Assembly: GCF_001544975.2 (NCBI RefSeq)
Contig: NZ_FCOG02000001.1
Location: forward strand, 186,001 to 250,000
Reading direction: 5' to 3'
DNA: 64,000 nt
Source: Caballeronia arationis
Lineage (GTDB): Bacteria; Pseudomonadota; Gammaproteobacteria; Burkholderiales; Burkholderiaceae
Both the position numbers and the translations under genes were made by a program. This document shows, one piece after another, positions 8,251 to 19,080 of this stretch (the stretch's first letter is position 1; the number at the start of each line of letters is the position of its first letter). The notes beneath the pieces were generated by a model. The model did no database searches. It was not told the DNA's origin and worked only from the letters and a program-made list of their open reading frames with translations.

Positions 8251-9372
8251 ATGACCGAACTTCAACACACGCCCCTCCACGCCGCTCACCTCGCGCTCAA
8301 TGCCCGCATGGTGGACTTCGGCGGCTGGGACATGCCCGTCAACTACGGCTCGCAGATCGACGAACACAAGGCCGTGCGCACCGACGCGGGCATGTTCGAC
8401 GTGTCGCACATGCGCGTCGTCGATTTCAACGGCGGCCCGGTCCGCGATTTCTTCAAGCTCGCGATCGCCAATAACGTCGACAAGCTCACCACGCCCGGCA
8501 AGGCGCTTTACTCCTGCCTGCTCAACAGCCGTGGCGGCGTGATCGACGACCTGATCGTCTACTACTTTTCCGAAGACCATTTCCGCGTCGTCGTGAACGC
8601 GGGCACCGCCGAGAAGGACATCGCGTGGTTCGGCCAGCTGAACGCCGAAGGTGAATTCGGCCTCACGATCACGCCGCGCCGCGATCTGGCGATCGTCGCC
8701 GTGCAGGGTCCGAACGCACGCGAAAAGGTCTGGCAAGTGGTGCCGGAGACGCGTGCCGCAACCGAATCGATCAAGCCGTTCAACGCCGTGACCTTCCCGT
8801 CGACGCCCTTCGGCGAACTGATGCTCGCCCGCACGGGCTACACCGGCGAGGACGGCTTTGAGATCGTCGTTCCGGCGGCGCACGTCGAAGCGCTCTGGAA
8901 CGCGCTTGCGGCGCAAGGCGTGAAACCGGCCGGCCTCGGCGCGCGCGACACGCTGCGGCTCGAAGCCGGCATGAATCTCTACGGTCAGGACATGGACGAA
9001 AACGTCTCGCCGCTCGACGCGGGCCTCGCGTGGACCGTCGACATGAAATCGTCGCGCGATTTCATCGGACGTACGGCGCTCGAAGCGGACGGCCAGAAGT
9101 CGAATTTCGTCGGATTGATCCTGCACAAGGAAAATGGCCGCGCCGGTGGCGTGCTTCGTGCTCACCAGAAAGTCGTCACGCCGGCGGGCGAGGGCGAGAT
9201 CACGAGCGGCACGTTTTCCCCTTCGATGCAGGAATCGATCGCGTTCGCCCGGGTGCCGGCGAGCGTGAATCCCGGCGACATCGTGAAGGTCGTGATCCGC
9301 GACAAGCAACTTCCCGCGAGCGTGGTAAAACTGCCCTTCGTGCGCAACGGCAAGGTGCTCGCGAGCCTTTGA
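8251..9372 (+). CDS. gcvT: Glycine cleavage system aminomethyltransferase (T protein)
   Basis: This 373-residue protein takes the aminomethyl group from lipoyl-GcvH and gives 5,10-methylene-tetrahydrofolate and ammonia. Family motifs are clear: [14 protein letters not shown] near the N-terminus, DVSHM, GEDGFEI, and [23 protein letters not shown]. The ATG at 8251 is the one that lines up with the family N-terminus; an in-frame ATG at 8227 falls in the T-rich leader. It is the first gene of gcvT-gcvH-gcvP under the glycine riboswitch. Confidence 0.97.
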   Translation: MTELQHTPLHAAHLALNARMVDFGGWDMPVNYGSQIDEHKAVRTDAGMFDVSHMRVVDFNGGPVRDFFKLAIANNVDKLTTPGKALYSCLLNSRGGVIDDLIVYYFSEDHFRVVVNAGTAEKDIAWFGQLNAEGEFGLTITPRRDLAIVAVQGPNAREKVWQVVPETRAATESIKPFNAVTFPSTPFGELMLARTGYTGEDGFEIVVPAAHVEALWNALAAQGVKPAGLGARDTLRLEAGMNLYGQDMDENVSPLDAGLAWTVDMKSSRDFIGRTALEADGQKSNFVGLILHKENGRAGGVLRAHQKVVTPAGEGEITSGTFSPSMQESIAFARVPASVNPGDIVKVVIRDKQLPASVVKLPFVRNGKVLASL

Positions 9373-9442
9373 CGAGGCCGCGTCGCACGGGCGGTGCGCA
9401 TGTCCGAACCATACCCTCAAGAACCACGCACAGGAGCATCCA

Positions 9443-9823
9443 ATGAGCATCCCGGCCGAACTGAAATACACCGAATCGCACGAATGGGTCCGCACCGAAG
9501 CTGACGGCACGCTCGCGATCGGCATCACCGATCACGCGCAGGAAGCGCTCGGCGACATCGTGTTCGTCGAACTGCCGGCGGCGGGCAAGACCGTCGCGGC
9601 CGGCGACGCGATTGCCGTCATTGAATCGGTGAAGGCGGCATCCGACATCTATGCACCGGTTTCGGGAGAAATCGTCGCGGCGAACGACGCGCTGACGAGC
9701 GGCCCGGACCAGATCAACGGCGCACCGTACGAAAGCTGGCTCTTCAAGATCAAGCCGGCCGCGGACGCCAGTCTCGACAAGCTGCTCGACGCCGCAGGCT
9801 ACGGCCAGTCGATCGGCGAATAA
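9443..9823 (+). CDS. gcvH: Glycine cleavage system H protein
   Basis: A 126-residue lipoyl carrier that shuttles the aminomethyl group between GcvP, GcvT and lipoamide dehydrogenase. The lipoylation site is Lys64 in [15 protein letters not shown]. The rest of the fold ([27 protein letters not shown]) is typical, and the length is normal. AGGAGCATCCA precedes the ATG. It lies 70 bp after gcvT. Confidence 0.97.
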   Translation: MSIPAELKYTESHEWVRTEADGTLAIGITDHAQEALGDIVFVELPAAGKTVAAGDAIAVIESVKAASDIYAPVSGEIVAANDALTSGPDQINGAPYESWLFKIKPAADASLDKLLDAAGYGQSIGE

Positions 9824-9836
9824 TCTTTTAATCGAC

Positions 9837-9877
9837 GGTGCGGCTTTTCACGGGTAAAAGCCGCCGGAAACCGCACC
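9837..9877 (+). other. Intercistronic nested hairpin between gcvH and gcvP
   Basis: CGGCTTTT (9841-9848) pairs with AAAAGCCG (9856-9863) over a 7-nt loop. An outer pair GGTGCGG (9837-9843) and CCGCACC (9871-9877) can form instead. There is no T-run after it, so it is more likely a processing or stability element than a full terminator. It ends 13 nt before the gcvP start and may affect its translation. Confidence 0.5.
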
Positions 9878-9890
9878 TGCAGGAATTCAC

Positions 9891-12818
9891 ATGAAGCTCG
9901 ACACTCCGGATCGCCTGATGAACCGCTCATCCCTGTCCCTCGCCGCGCTCGAATGCCACGATGCATTCGCCGAGCGGCACATCGGCCCCGATTCCGCCGA
10001 CCAGCGCGCGATGCTCGACGCGCTCGGCTTCGCCTCGCGCGCGGCGTTCATCGACGCGGTGATCCCGGAATCGATCCGCCGCCAGGAGACCTTGCCGCTC
10101 GGCGCGTTCACGCAGCCGAAGAGCGAGGCGGAAGCGCTGGCTTCGCTCAGGAAGCTCGCGGATCAGAATCTGGTGTTCCGGACTTACATCGGTCAGGGCT
10201 ATTACGGCACGCACACGCCGGCCGTGATCCTGCGCAACGTGCTGGAAAATCCGGCCTGGTACACGGCGTACACGCCGTATCAGCCCGAGATTTCGCAAGG
10301 GCGCCTGGAAGCGCTCCTGAACTTCCAGCAGATGATCATCGATTTGACCGGCCTCGCAATTTCGAACGCGTCGCTGCTCGACGAAGCCACCGCCGCCGCC
10401 GAAGCGATGACGCTCCTGCAACGCGTCGGCAAGCCGAAGTCGAACGTGTTCTACGTCGCGGCCGACGTGCTCCCGCAGACCATCGAAGTCGTGCAGACGC
10501 GCGCGAAGCCCATCGGCGTGGAAGTGAAGGTCGGACCGGCGGCGGACGCGGCGTCGGCGAATGCGTTCGGCGTGCTGCTGCAATACCCGGGCGCGAACGG
10601 CGACGTGCGCGACTATCGCGCGCTCACCGAAGCGATTCACGCGGCAGGCGGTTACGTGGTTGCCGCCGCCGACCTGCTCGCGCTCACGCTCCTCACGCCG
10701 CCGGGCGAATGGGGCGCGGATGTCGCGATCGGCAATACGCAGCGTTTTGGCGTGCCGGTCGGCTTCGGCGGTCCGCACGCGGCTTACATGGCCGTGCGCG
10801 ACGAATTCAAGCGCCAGATGCCGGGGCGTCTCGTCGGCGTGACCGTCGATGCGCAAGGCAAGCACGCGCTGCGTCTCGCGCTGCAGACGCGCGAACAGCA
10901 CATCCGTCGCGAGAAGGCGACGTCCAACGTGTGTACCGCGCAGGCGCTGCTCGCGATCATGGCAAGCATGTACGCGGTTTATCACGGCCCGCACGGACTG
11001 AAGACGGTTGCGCTGCGCGTGAACCGCGTCGCGTCGATCTTCGCGGCGGGCGCGCAGAAGCTCGGCTACGCGCTGGCTAACGACACTTTCTTCGATACCG
11101 TGACGATCGAAAGCGGCGCGAACACGACCGCGCTGCATCAGGCCGCTTCCGCTGTGCACATCAACCTGCGCCATGTGGATGCGCAGCACGTGGGCGTGTC
11201 GCTGGACGAAACCACCACCCGCGACGACCTGATGAAGCTCTTCGCGCTGTTCGCGGAAGTCGCGGGCAAGACGGAAACCTTCGACATCGACGCGCTCGAC
11301 GGCGCGCTCAAGGATTCGCTGCCTGCCGAACTGCATCGCACGAGCGATTTCCTGACGCACCCGGTCTTCAACCGTCACCATTCCGAGCATGAAATGCTGC
11401 GCTATCTGCGCAGTCTCGCCGACAAGGACCTCGCGCTCGACCGCACGATGATCCCGCTCGGCTCCTGCACGATGAAACTCAACGCGACCTCGGAAATGCT
11501 GCCGGTCACGTGGCCTGAATTCGCGCAGATCCATCCGTTCGCGCCGGCCGAGCAGACGGTCGGCTACCGCACGATGATCGATCAGCTCGAACAGATGCTG
11601 GTTGCGTGCACGGGTTATGCGGCCGTCTCGCTGCAACCGAATGCGGGCTCGCAAGGCGAGTACGCTGGCTTGCTCATCATCCACGCGTACCATGAGTCGC
11701 GCGGCGAAGGGCATCGCAATGTCTGCCTGATTCCGGCGTCCGCGCACGGCACCAACCCGGCTTCCGCGCAGATGGCGGGCATGCAGGTCGTCGTCGTCGC
11801 GTGCGATGCGAATGGCAACGTCGATATCGAAGACCTCAAGGCGAAGGCCGGGAAGCATTCCGCGAATCTTGCCGCGATCATGATCACGTATCCGTCGACG
11901 CACGGCGTATTCGAGCGCAACGTCCGCGAAATCTGCGAGATCGTGCATGGCCACGGCGGCCAGGTGTACGTCGACGGCGCGAACATGAACGCGATGGTCG
12001 GCCTGACCGCGCCCGGCCAGTTCGGCGGCGACGTCTCGCACCTGAACCTGCACAAGACGTTCTGCATTCCGCACGGCGGCGGCGGACCGGGCGTCGGTCC
12101 GGTCGCGGTCGGCGCGCATCTCGCGAAGTTCCTGCCGAACCAGCACTCGACCGGCTATCAGCGCGACGAAAGCGGCATCGGCGCGGTGTCGTCGGCGCCT
12201 TATGGCTCGGCCGCGATCCTGCCGATCTCGTGGATGTACATCGCGATGATGGGCGCGAAGGGCCTCACCGCTGCGACCGAAAGCGCGATTCTCGCGGCGA
12301 ACTATGTCGCGAAACGTCTCGCGCCGCACTATCCGGTGCTTTACAGCGGCCCGGGCGGACTTGTCGCGCACGAGTGCATTCTCGACGTGCGGCCGATCAA
12401 GGAGTCGAGCGGCATCTCGGTGGAAGACGTCGCCAAGCGCCTGATCGATTTCGGCTTCCACGCGCCGACGATGAGCTTCCCGGTGCCCGGCACGCTGATG
12501 GTCGAGCCGACGGAATCGGAGTCGAAGGAAGAACTCGACCGCTTCATCGACGCGATGATCCGGATTCGCGAAGAAATTCGCGCGGTCGAAGAAGAGCGCG
12601 CCGATCGCGAGGACAATCCGCTGAAGCATGCGCCGCATACGGCGGCCGTCGTGACCGCCGACGAGTGGACGCACAAGTACACGCGCGAGCAGGCGGCGTA
12701 TCCGCTGAAGTCGCTCGTCGAGCGCAAGTACTGGCCGCCGGTCGGCCGCGCGGACAACGCCTATGGCGACCGCAACCTGATGTGCTCGTGTGTGCCGGTA
12801 TCGGAATACAACGACTGA
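9891..12818 (+). CDS. gcvP: Glycine dehydrogenase (decarboxylating), P protein
   Basis: At 975 residues it is the fused single-chain form of the PLP enzyme that decarboxylates glycine and loads the aminomethyl group on GcvH. The N-terminal half starts with [17 protein letters not shown]. The PLP lysine lies in [20 protein letters not shown] in the C-terminal half. Other blocks include [13 protein letters not shown] and [14 protein letters not shown]. It ends with the usual [20 protein letters not shown] terminator follows directly, closing the gcv operon. Confidence 0.98.
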   Translation: MKLDTPDRLMNRSSLSLAALECHDAFAERHIGPDSADQRAMLDALGFASRAAFIDAVIPESIRRQETLPLGAFTQPKSEAEALASLRKLADQNLVFRTYIGQGYYGTHTPAVILRNVLENPAWYTAYTPYQPEISQGRLEALLNFQQMIIDLTGLAISNASLLDEATAAAEAMTLLQRVGKPKSNVFYVAADVLPQTIEVVQTRAKPIGVEVKVGPAADAASANAFGVLLQYPGANGDVRDYRALTEAIHAAGGYVVAAADLLALTLLTPPGEWGADVAIGNTQRFGVPVGFGGPHAAYMAVRDEFKRQMPGRLVGVTVDAQGKHALRLALQTREQHIRREKATSNVCTAQALLAIMASMYAVYHGPHGLKTVALRVNRVASIFAAGAQKLGYALANDTFFDTVTIESGANTTALHQAASAVHINLRHVDAQHVGVSLDETTTRDDLMKLFALFAEVAGKTETFDIDALDGALKDSLPAELHRTSDFLTHPVFNRHHSEHEMLRYLRSLADKDLALDRTMIPLGSCTMKLNATSEMLPVTWPEFAQIHPFAPAEQTVGYRTMIDQLEQMLVACTGYAAVSLQPNAGSQGEYAGLLIIHAYHESRGEGHRNVCLIPASAHGTNPASAQMAGMQVVVVACDANGNVDIEDLKAKAGKHSANLAAIMITYPSTHGVFERNVREICEIVHGHGGQVYVDGANMNAMVGLTAPGQFGGDVSHLNLHKTFCIPHGGGGPGVGPVAVGAHLAKFLPNQHSTGYQRDESGIGAVSSAPYGSAAILPISWMYIAMMGAKGLTAATESAILAANYVAKRLAPHYPVLYSGPGGLVAHECILDVRPIKESSGISVEDVAKRLIDFGFHAPTMSFPVPGTLMVEPTESESKEELDRFIDAMIRIREEIRAVEEERADREDNPLKHAPHTAAVVTADEWTHKYTREQAAYPLKSLVERKYWPPVGRADNAYGDRNLMCSCVPVSEYND

Positions 12819-12833
12819 CGTGGACGTTACAAC

Positions 12834-12860
12834 ACCGCCCGGAAGCTTCGGGCGGTTTTT
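12834..12860 (+). terminator. Intrinsic terminator after gcvP
   Basis: ACCGCCCG (12834-12841) pairs with CGGGCGGT (12849-12856) over a 7-nt loop, followed by a short T-run to 12860. Confidence 0.88.
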
Positions 12861-12923
12861 GCTTCAGCCGCCCAATCCCGGCTAACATCTCACCCCGAAC
12901 CAAAGCCAATCAAGGGAGTTCGC

Positions 12924-14039
12924 ATGGCGCTGAAGGTGCGAGTGGGGAACGAGGCGGGCCGCCGATGGCAAATGCAGGCCGCGCTCGCCGCGATTGCAGC
13001 GCTCGCCGCGATCGCGACGCAGGGCGCGCACGCCGCGATGAATTTCTGCGCCGCGCCCGCGATGCAGTCGAGCGAGCGGACCAACGCCGACCCCGGCGTG
13101 AGGGCGCTCGTGAAGATGGTGCAGTCGCACGTAAACGACCAGCCCAAAGCGCGCGCGAAGCTGCATACTGAAGGCACGCTGCCGCACGAGGGCATCTACG
13201 ACGAGAGCGTCGAAGCGGAGAAGGACCTGGGACTGATGCGCGACGCCGCGCTCGCCTGGCGCGCGACCGGCGACGAACGCTATCTGCGGCTCGTCGAGCG
13301 ATTCCTGCTCGCGTGGGTCACGACCTATCAGCCAAGCTTCAATCCGATCGACGAAACGAATTTCGAGTCGCTGATCCTCGCCTACGACCTGACCGCGAGC
13401 GCGCTGCCGGTCAAGACGCGCAATGCGGCGAACGCGTTCATCTCGAAGATGGTGGCGGGCTATGTCGAGGACATCGACAAGCAGAACCGGCCGCTCGAAG
13501 GCACATATCGCAACAACTGGCAGAGTCACCGCGTCAAGCTGATCGCGATGGGCGCGTTCACCATCGACGACCGCAAGATGATCAACGCGGCACAGCGTCT
13601 TTTTGTGGAACACGTCGGGGACAACATCGCGCCGGATGGCTCGACGGTCGATTTCGCGGAACGTGATGCGCTGCACTATGTCACTTACGACCTTCAGCCG
13701 CTCGTGACGGCGGCGCTCGCGGCGCGGCGTCACAACCGCAACTGGATCGCGGACCGCGCGCCTTCGGACGCGACGCTCGCCGCCGCGCTCAACTGGCTGA
13801 CGCCGTACGCGCTCGGCACGAAGACGCACGAAGAGTTCGTGCATTCGTCGGTGCCGTTCGACGCCAAGCGGCGCGAAGCCGGCCTGCCGGGCTATTCGGG
13901 CCAGTGGGACCCGAAGAATGCGGCGGAACTGTTTCATCTGGCGGCGCGTCTCGACGGCCGTTATGCGCCGGTCGCGCTGCGGCTCGCCGCGACGCCACCC
14001 GCCTGGCTTGCGGTCTGTCTGCCGCTGCCGGCGCGCTAA
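12924..14039 (+). CDS. Alginate-lyase-family periplasmic protein
   Basis: 371 residues with an N-terminal signal sequence (hydrophobic 17-37, cleavage after GAHA), so probably periplasmic. The body resembles the alginate lyase fold family, an alpha/alpha toroid. Seen motifs are NNWQSHR, DGSTVDFAERDALHYVTYDLQPL and THEEFVHSSVPFDAKR. Family members cleave uronic-acid polymers by beta-elimination, but a real substrate cannot be assigned. AAGGGAG precedes the ATG. It sits between gcvP and sdaA with no obvious link to glycine metabolism and has its own upstream terminator, so it is probably transcribed separately or with sdaA. Confidence 0.72.
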   Translation: MALKVRVGNEAGRRWQMQAALAAIAALAAIATQGAHAAMNFCAAPAMQSSERTNADPGVRALVKMVQSHVNDQPKARAKLHTEGTLPHEGIYDESVEAEKDLGLMRDAALAWRATGDERYLRLVERFLLAWVTTYQPSFNPIDETNFESLILAYDLTASALPVKTRNAANAFISKMVAGYVEDIDKQNRPLEGTYRNNWQSHRVKLIAMGAFTIDDRKMINAAQRLFVEHVGDNIAPDGSTVDFAERDALHYVTYDLQPLVTAALAARRHNRNWIADRAPSDATLAAALNWLTPYALGTKTHEEFVHSSVPFDAKRREAGLPGYSGQWDPKNAAELFHLAARLDGRYAPVALRLAATPPAWLAVCLPLPAR

Positions 14040-14075
14040 TCAATCCAACTCGCGATCAGACCCGCAGGAGCAGTC

Positions 14076-15464
14076 ATGGCAGTCAGCGTTTTCGATCTCT
14101 TCAAAATCGGCATTGGTCCGTCCAGTTCGCATACGGTCGGGCCGATGCGCGCGGCGCTGATGTTCGTGCAAGGACTCGAACGCGACGGACTGCTCGACGC
14201 GGTTGCGTCGGTGAAATGCGAGCTCTATGGGTCGCTCGGCGCGACGGGCAAGGGCCACGGCACGGATCGTGGTGTGATGCTCGGCCTGATGGGCGATGCG
14301 CCGGATACCGTCGATGCCCAGACGATCACGCCGCGGCTGGAGGCCGTCCGCACGTCGAAGAAGCTCGGGCTGCTCGGCAAACATGAGATTCCGTTCGTGC
14401 AGAAGGAGCACATCGGCTTTTATCGACAAGCGCTCGCCGAGCATCCGAACGGCATGAAGCTGCATGCTTTCGATGCGGGCGGCGTGCTGCTTCGCGAGGC
14501 GACCTATCTGTCGGTGGGCGGCGGCTTTGTCGTGACGGCGGGCGCGGCGAACACGGCGGTGCTGACCGCGCACGAGCACTTGCCGTATCCGTTCCAGACC
14601 GGCGACGAGTTGCTCGCGATGTGCGTCGAGTCGGGCAAGTCGATTGCGCAGTTGATGTGGGAGAACGAGCGCGTCTGGCGCAGCGCCGAGGACATTCGCG
14701 CGGGTCTGTTGCACATCTGGGATGTGATGCAGGCGTGCGTCGCGCGTGGATGCGGCATCGGCAATCCCGAAGCCGACGGCAACCTGCCCGGCCCGTTTCA
14801 GGTGAAGCGCCGGGCGCCGCAGTTGTATCGCGCGCTCGCCGGAAAGCCGGAACAGGCGCTGCGCGATCCGCTCTCGATGATCGACTGGATCAATCTCTAT
14901 GCCATCGCGGTGAACGAGGAGAACGCGGTCGGCGGACGCGTCGTGACCGCGCCGACCAATGGCGCTGCCGGGATCATTCCCGCGGTGCTGCATTACTACG
15001 ACCGGTTTATGCCGGGATCGAACGAGCAGGGCGTGATCGACTTCTTGCTGACGGCGGCGGCCATCGGCATCCTGTACAAGATGAATGCGTCGATTTCGGG
15101 TGCCGAGGTCGGCTGTCAGGGCGAAGTGGGTGTCGCCTGTTCGATGGCGGCGGGCGCGCTCGCCGCCGTGATGGGCGGCACGCCGACGCAAGTCGAAAAC
15201 GCCGCCGAGATCGGCATGGAACACAACCTCGGGCTGACCTGCGATCCGGTCGGCGGGATGGTGCAGATTCCGTGCATCGAACGTAACGCGATGGGATCGG
15301 TCAAGGCCGTCAATGCCGCGCGCATGGCGATGCGCGGGGATGGGTCGCACTATGTGTCGCTCGATTCGGTCATCAAGACGATGCGCGAAACCGGTGCCGA
15401 TATGAAAACCAAGTACAAGGAAACGTCGCGGGGCGGGCTGGCGGTGAATATCGTGGAGTGTTGA
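14076..15464 (+). CDS. sdaA: L-serine ammonia-lyase (L-serine dehydratase), 4Fe-4S type
   Basis: A 462-residue single-chain enzyme converting L-serine to pyruvate and ammonia. The N-terminus [21 protein letters not shown] is the family signature. The C-terminal catalytic domain has the cysteines that bind the iron-sulfur cluster, in [11 protein letters not shown] and [16 protein letters not shown]. It is 36 bp after the alginate-lyase-family gene. Placed beside gcvTHP it would complete glycine breakdown: methylene-THF plus glycine gives serine through GlyA (not in the window), and SdaA drains serine to pyruvate. Confidence 0.97.
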   Translation: MAVSVFDLFKIGIGPSSSHTVGPMRAALMFVQGLERDGLLDAVASVKCELYGSLGATGKGHGTDRGVMLGLMGDAPDTVDAQTITPRLEAVRTSKKLGLLGKHEIPFVQKEHIGFYRQALAEHPNGMKLHAFDAGGVLLREATYLSVGGGFVVTAGAANTAVLTAHEHLPYPFQTGDELLAMCVESGKSIAQLMWENERVWRSAEDIRAGLLHIWDVMQACVARGCGIGNPEADGNLPGPFQVKRRAPQLYRALAGKPEQALRDPLSMIDWINLYAIAVNEENAVGGRVVTAPTNGAAGIIPAVLHYYDRFMPGSNEQGVIDFLLTAAAIGILYKMNASISGAEVGCQGEVGVACSMAAGALAAVMGGTPTQVENAAEIGMEHNLGLTCDPVGGMVQIPCIERNAMGSVKAVNAARMAMRGDGSHYVSLDSVIKTMRETGADMKTKYKETSRGGLAVNIVEC

Positions 15465-15540
15465 TTGCCCTGCCCGCGATGTTCAACGCCGTCTGATGCA
15501 GAAGCACATCCAACGGTGTTGAACCCTTGCCCGAGGCACA

Positions 15541-17637
15541 TTACGCGCCGATCAGATTCACCACCTTCACATTCCGCGTATCCGGCACTTCCGCATAGGA
15601 AAGCACCTTCAACTGCGGCAGGCTGCGCCGCAGGAACCGCGCGAGCATCGCCCGCAGCGAATGTTGCACGAGCAAGACCGGCGGCAAGCCGAGATTCTGC
15701 TGGCGCATGATCGCATTCTGCGTCGAATTCAGAAGTGTCTGCGCGAGCCCCGGTTCCAGCCCCGGATTCGCTCCCGTCGACAGCGCCTGCGACAACACCC
15801 GCTCAAGCGTCGGATCAAGCCCCATCACCTGCAGATCGCCGCCGCCCGGATACCACTGCTGCGAGATTGCGCGGCCCAGCGCAAGACGCACCGCCGCCGT
15901 GAGTTCGTACGCATCGCCGATCTTCGGCGCGTGCTCCAGCAACGAATCGAGGATGGTGCGCATGTCACGGATCGGCACGCCTTCGTCGAGCAGGTTCTGC
16001 AGCACCTTCTGCAGCGTCGTGAGCGAGACGGTCTTCGGCACGAGGTCGTCGGTGAGCGACGGCGTGTCCTTGCCGATGCGATCCAAGAGCGCCTGCACTT
16101 CCTGACGCCCGAGCAACTCGGCAGCATGCGTGACGACGAGATGGTTCAAGTGCGTGGCGACTACCGTGCTCGCATCGACCACCGTGTAGCCGTAGACCTG
16201 CGCCTGCTCGCGCATGTTCGTATCGATCCAGACGGCCGGCAGCCCGAACGCCGGGTCCTGCGTCTGCGTACCCGGCAGCGCGGCGGAGACCTGTCCCGGA
16301 TTGATCGCGAGCCACTGACCCGGGAACGCCTCGCCGACGCCCACTTCAACGCCCTTGAGCGAGATGCGATAGCCGTTCGGACGCAGTTCGAGGTTGTCGC
16401 GGATATGGATGACCGGCGGCAGAAAGCCGATTTCCTGCGCGAACTTCTTGCGAATGCCCTTGATGCGCTTGAGCAGTTCGCCGTCTGTGTTCTTGTCGAC
16501 GAGCGGAATCAGCCGGTAGCCGACTTCGAGGCCCAGCGGATCGATCAGCGCGACGTCGTCCCACGACGCTTCCGCGTTCTCGACCGGCGCGGCAGCGGCC
16601 GGCGAGACATCGGTGATGGCGCCCGTCCTCTTCTTTTCGGCGGCGCGCTTGTTCATCGAGCGCGCGGCGTAAATCAATCCGCCGCCGAGCAGCATGAACG
16701 CGAAGTGCGGCATGCCCGGAATCAGGCCCATGATGCCGATGATCACGCCCGTGATCATCAGGACGCGCGGGTTCGTGAACAACTGGCCGGTCAGCTGCGT
16801 GCCGATGTCTTCCTCGGTCGCAACGCGCGAAACGATCACGCCGGCCGCCGTCGAGATGATGAGCGAAGGAATCTGCGCGACGAGGCCGTCGCCGATCGTG
16901 AGCAGCGTGTAGTTCGTGGCCGCGTGGCCGAAGTCCATGTCGTGCTGGAGCATCCCGACGATCAGCCCGCCGACGATGTTGATCACCATGATCAGCAGGC
17001 CCGCGATGGCGTCGCCGCGCACGAACTTGCTCGCGCCGTCCATCGAGCCGTAGAACTCGGCCTCCTGCGCGACTTCCACGCGGCGCTTCTTCGCCTGCTG
17101 CTCGTTGATGAGGCCGGCGTTCAGGTCGGCGTCGATCGCCATCTGCTTGCCGGGCATCGCATCGAGCGTGAAGCGCGCGCCCACTTCGGCGATCCGGCCC
17201 GCGCCCTTCGTGATGACCATGAAGTTGATGATCATCAGAATCACGAACACGACGATACCGACCGCGAAGTTCCCGCCGACGAGAAAGTGCCCGAACGATT
17301 CGATCACCTGGCCGGCGGCGTCGGGGCCGGTGTGGCCTTCGAGCAGTACGATACGCGTCGACGCGACGTTCAGCGACAGGCGCAGCAAGGTCGAGAAGAG
17401 CAGCACGCTCGGGAACGCGGCGAAGTCGAGCGGCTTTTGCGTGTACATGCTGACGAGCAGCACCATCACCGAAAGCGCGATGTTGAAGGTGAACAGCAGA
17501 TCGAGCAGGAACGCCGGCAACGGCAAAATCATCATGCCGAGGATCATGCAGATCAGGATCGGGCCGGCGAGCGCCCGCAGGTTCTGGCTCCCGAGCGCGT
17601 CGGGCCGTTTGGCGAAAAATCCAGCGCGCGCGTTCAT
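15541..17637 (-). CDS. flhA: Flagellar biosynthesis protein FlhA
   Basis: 698 residues, the normal length of the inner-membrane export-gate ring protein of the flagellar type III system. The N-terminal half holds about eight membrane helices and the cytoplasmic FHIPEP-type loop (LRLSLNVASTRIVLLEG, then AGRIAEVGARFTLDAMPGKQMAIDADLNAGLI). The C-terminal half is the nonameric cytoplasmic domain (for example VDASTVVATHLNHLV). It overlaps flhB by 4 nt (ATGA). It converges with sdaA; flhF, which often follows flhA, is not here. Confidence 0.98.
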   Translation of the reverse strand: MNARAGFFAKRPDALGSQNLRALAGPILICMILGMMILPLPAFLLDLLFTFNIALSVMVLLVSMYTQKPLDFAAFPSVLLFSTLLRLSLNVASTRIVLLEGHTGPDAAGQVIESFGHFLVGGNFAVGIVVFVILMIINFMVITKGAGRIAEVGARFTLDAMPGKQMAIDADLNAGLINEQQAKKRRVEVAQEAEFYGSMDGASKFVRGDAIAGLLIMVINIVGGLIVGMLQHDMDFGHAATNYTLLTIGDGLVAQIPSLIISTAAGVIVSRVATEEDIGTQLTGQLFTNPRVLMITGVIIGIMGLIPGMPHFAFMLLGGGLIYAARSMNKRAAEKKRTGAITDVSPAAAAPVENAEASWDDVALIDPLGLEVGYRLIPLVDKNTDGELLKRIKGIRKKFAQEIGFLPPVIHIRDNLELRPNGYRISLKGVEVGVGEAFPGQWLAINPGQVSAALPGTQTQDPAFGLPAVWIDTNMREQAQVYGYTVVDASTVVATHLNHLVVTHAAELLGRQEVQALLDRIGKDTPSLTDDLVPKTVSLTTLQKVLQNLLDEGVPIRDMRTILDSLLEHAPKIGDAYELTAAVRLALGRAISQQWYPGGGDLQVMGLDPTLERVLSQALSTGANPGLEPGLAQTLLNSTQNAIMRQQNLGLPPVLLVQHSLRAMLARFLRRSLPQLKVLSYAEVPDTRNVKVVNLIGA

Positions 17638-18842
17638 GCTGCGGCTCCATCAGTAGTGTTGTCGGCAGAAAGCGCGTCAGCGGCTTCCTGTTCTGCGTCG
17701 GCGTCGGAGACGCTGCCCTTGTCGAGTTCTTTCGGGACGTCGAGATCGGACGGCTCGTCGGGCTTCGCGCCGCCGCCTTCCTGGAAGCGGCGCAGCTGAT
17801 AAACCCACGCCAGCACTTGCGCCACGGCGCCGTACAGCGCGCCCGGAATCTCGCGATTGATCTCGACGTTGTGATACAGCGCGCGCGCAAGCGGCGGCGC
17901 TTCGAGCAGCGGCACGTTGTGCTCGCGGCCCAGCTCGCGAATGCGCGCCGCCACGAGGTCCACGCCCTTCGCGACGACCTTCGGCGCGCGCATCTGCCCG
18001 TCGGTGTACTTGAGCGCGACGGCGAAGTGCGTCGGGTTGGTGACGATCACGTCGGCGGTCGGGATCGCCTGCATCATCCGGCGGCGCGCGGCGGCGCGCT
18101 GCTGCTGGCGGATGCGACCCTTCACATGCGGATCGCCGTCGTTTTCCTTGTGCTCGCGCTTCACTTCTTCCTTGCTCATGCGCAGCTTCTTCGCGTGCGA
18201 CCACATCTGATAGGGCACGTCGAGCGCGGCGATCACGAAAAGTCCGGCGATCGCCATGCCGCAGCACACGAAGATCATGTGCATCGCTTCGGCGAGCGCG
18301 AGGTCGAGCGGCTTGGTGACGAGCCCGAGCACCTCGGCCTTGCGGCTCCATATCGCCCAGCCGGCCATGCCACCAACGACGATCGTCTTCAGAAGCGACA
18401 TGCCGAGCTGGACCGGGCCCTGCACCGAGAAGATCTTCCCGAGGCCGCTCACCGGATTAAGCCGTCCGAAGTTCGGCGCGAGCGTCTTGGTGGTGAGGAG
18501 CCAGCCGCCGAGCGCCATCGGTGCGGCGAGGGCGGCGAGACAGGTCATCGCGAGCACGGGCAGGAGCGCCAGAAAGCCTTCCTTGCTGGAATTCGCTGCG
18601 CCGATCATCATCTGGTGCGTGTCGAGAACCGTTGCGCGGTCGAACGTGAACGCGCCGCGCAGGATGGACTGCAGATGCGTGCCGATGGAACCGGACAGCC
18701 CCCAGACACCGAAGAATCCGGCCGCCAGCAGGGCGAACGAGGCGAGGTCCCGCGAGCGCGCGACCTGGCCTTCCTCCCGCGCCTTTTCAAGACGTTTGGG
18801 AGTAGCTGACTCGGTCTTTTCGAGATCGCTTTCTTCTGCCAC
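17634..18842 (-). CDS. flhB: Flagellar biosynthesis protein FlhB
   Basis: 402 residues with four membrane helices and a cytoplasmic autocleavage domain carrying NPTH at about 268-271, the site of self-cleavage that switches substrate class from rod/hook to filament. The N-terminus DLEKTESATPKRLEKAREEGQV is characteristic. The C-terminal extension after VYQLRRFQEGG is acidic and about 40 residues longer than in the shorter homologues. It is the first gene of a flhB-flhA unit. Confidence 0.98.
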   Translation of the reverse strand: MAEESDLEKTESATPKRLEKAREEGQVARSRDLASFALLAAGFFGVWGLSGSIGTHLQSILRGAFTFDRATVLDTHQMMIGAANSSKEGFLALLPVLAMTCLAALAAPMALGGWLLTTKTLAPNFGRLNPVSGLGKIFSVQGPVQLGMSLLKTIVVGGMAGWAIWSRKAEVLGLVTKPLDLALAEAMHMIFVCCGMAIAGLFVIAALDVPYQMWSHAKKLRMSKEEVKREHKENDGDPHVKGRIRQQQRAAARRRMMQAIPTADVIVTNPTHFAVALKYTDGQMRAPKVVAKGVDLVAARIRELGREHNVPLLEAPPLARALYHNVEINREIPGALYGAVAQVLAWVYQLRRFQEGGGAKPDEPSDLDVPKELDKGSVSDADAEQEAADALSADNTTDGAAA

Positions 18843-19080
18843 TGCGCTATCGCTCCGTGCTCGCCGGCAAATTGCCTAATTTCGATGACGGTGATTATTG
18901 CGAATCGCGACGGGCGACGATCGGGGGATAAGGGGAGGGAAAAAGGGGTTATTCGGATGATGGGACGGGGCGGCCGCCGGTTTTCCACGGCGGATGCACA
19001 CAGGATGCGCGGCAGCCGCCATCGTCGAAGGGTGCGCCGGAAAATGCGCAACGCGCGTCAGCGGGTCCGGACCGCCTTCG

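Noticed and set aside
9927-12674. A 915-codon minus-strand frame opposite gcvP
   Set aside because: Arg/His-rich shadow of gcvP with no family features.
15661-17799. A long plus-strand frame opposite flhA
   Set aside because: Shadow frame; flhA is certain on the minus strand.
18867-18877. Palindrome GGCAAATTGCC before flhB as a flagellar master-regulator site
   Set aside because: Short and isolated; nothing else ties it to a known flagellar operator.
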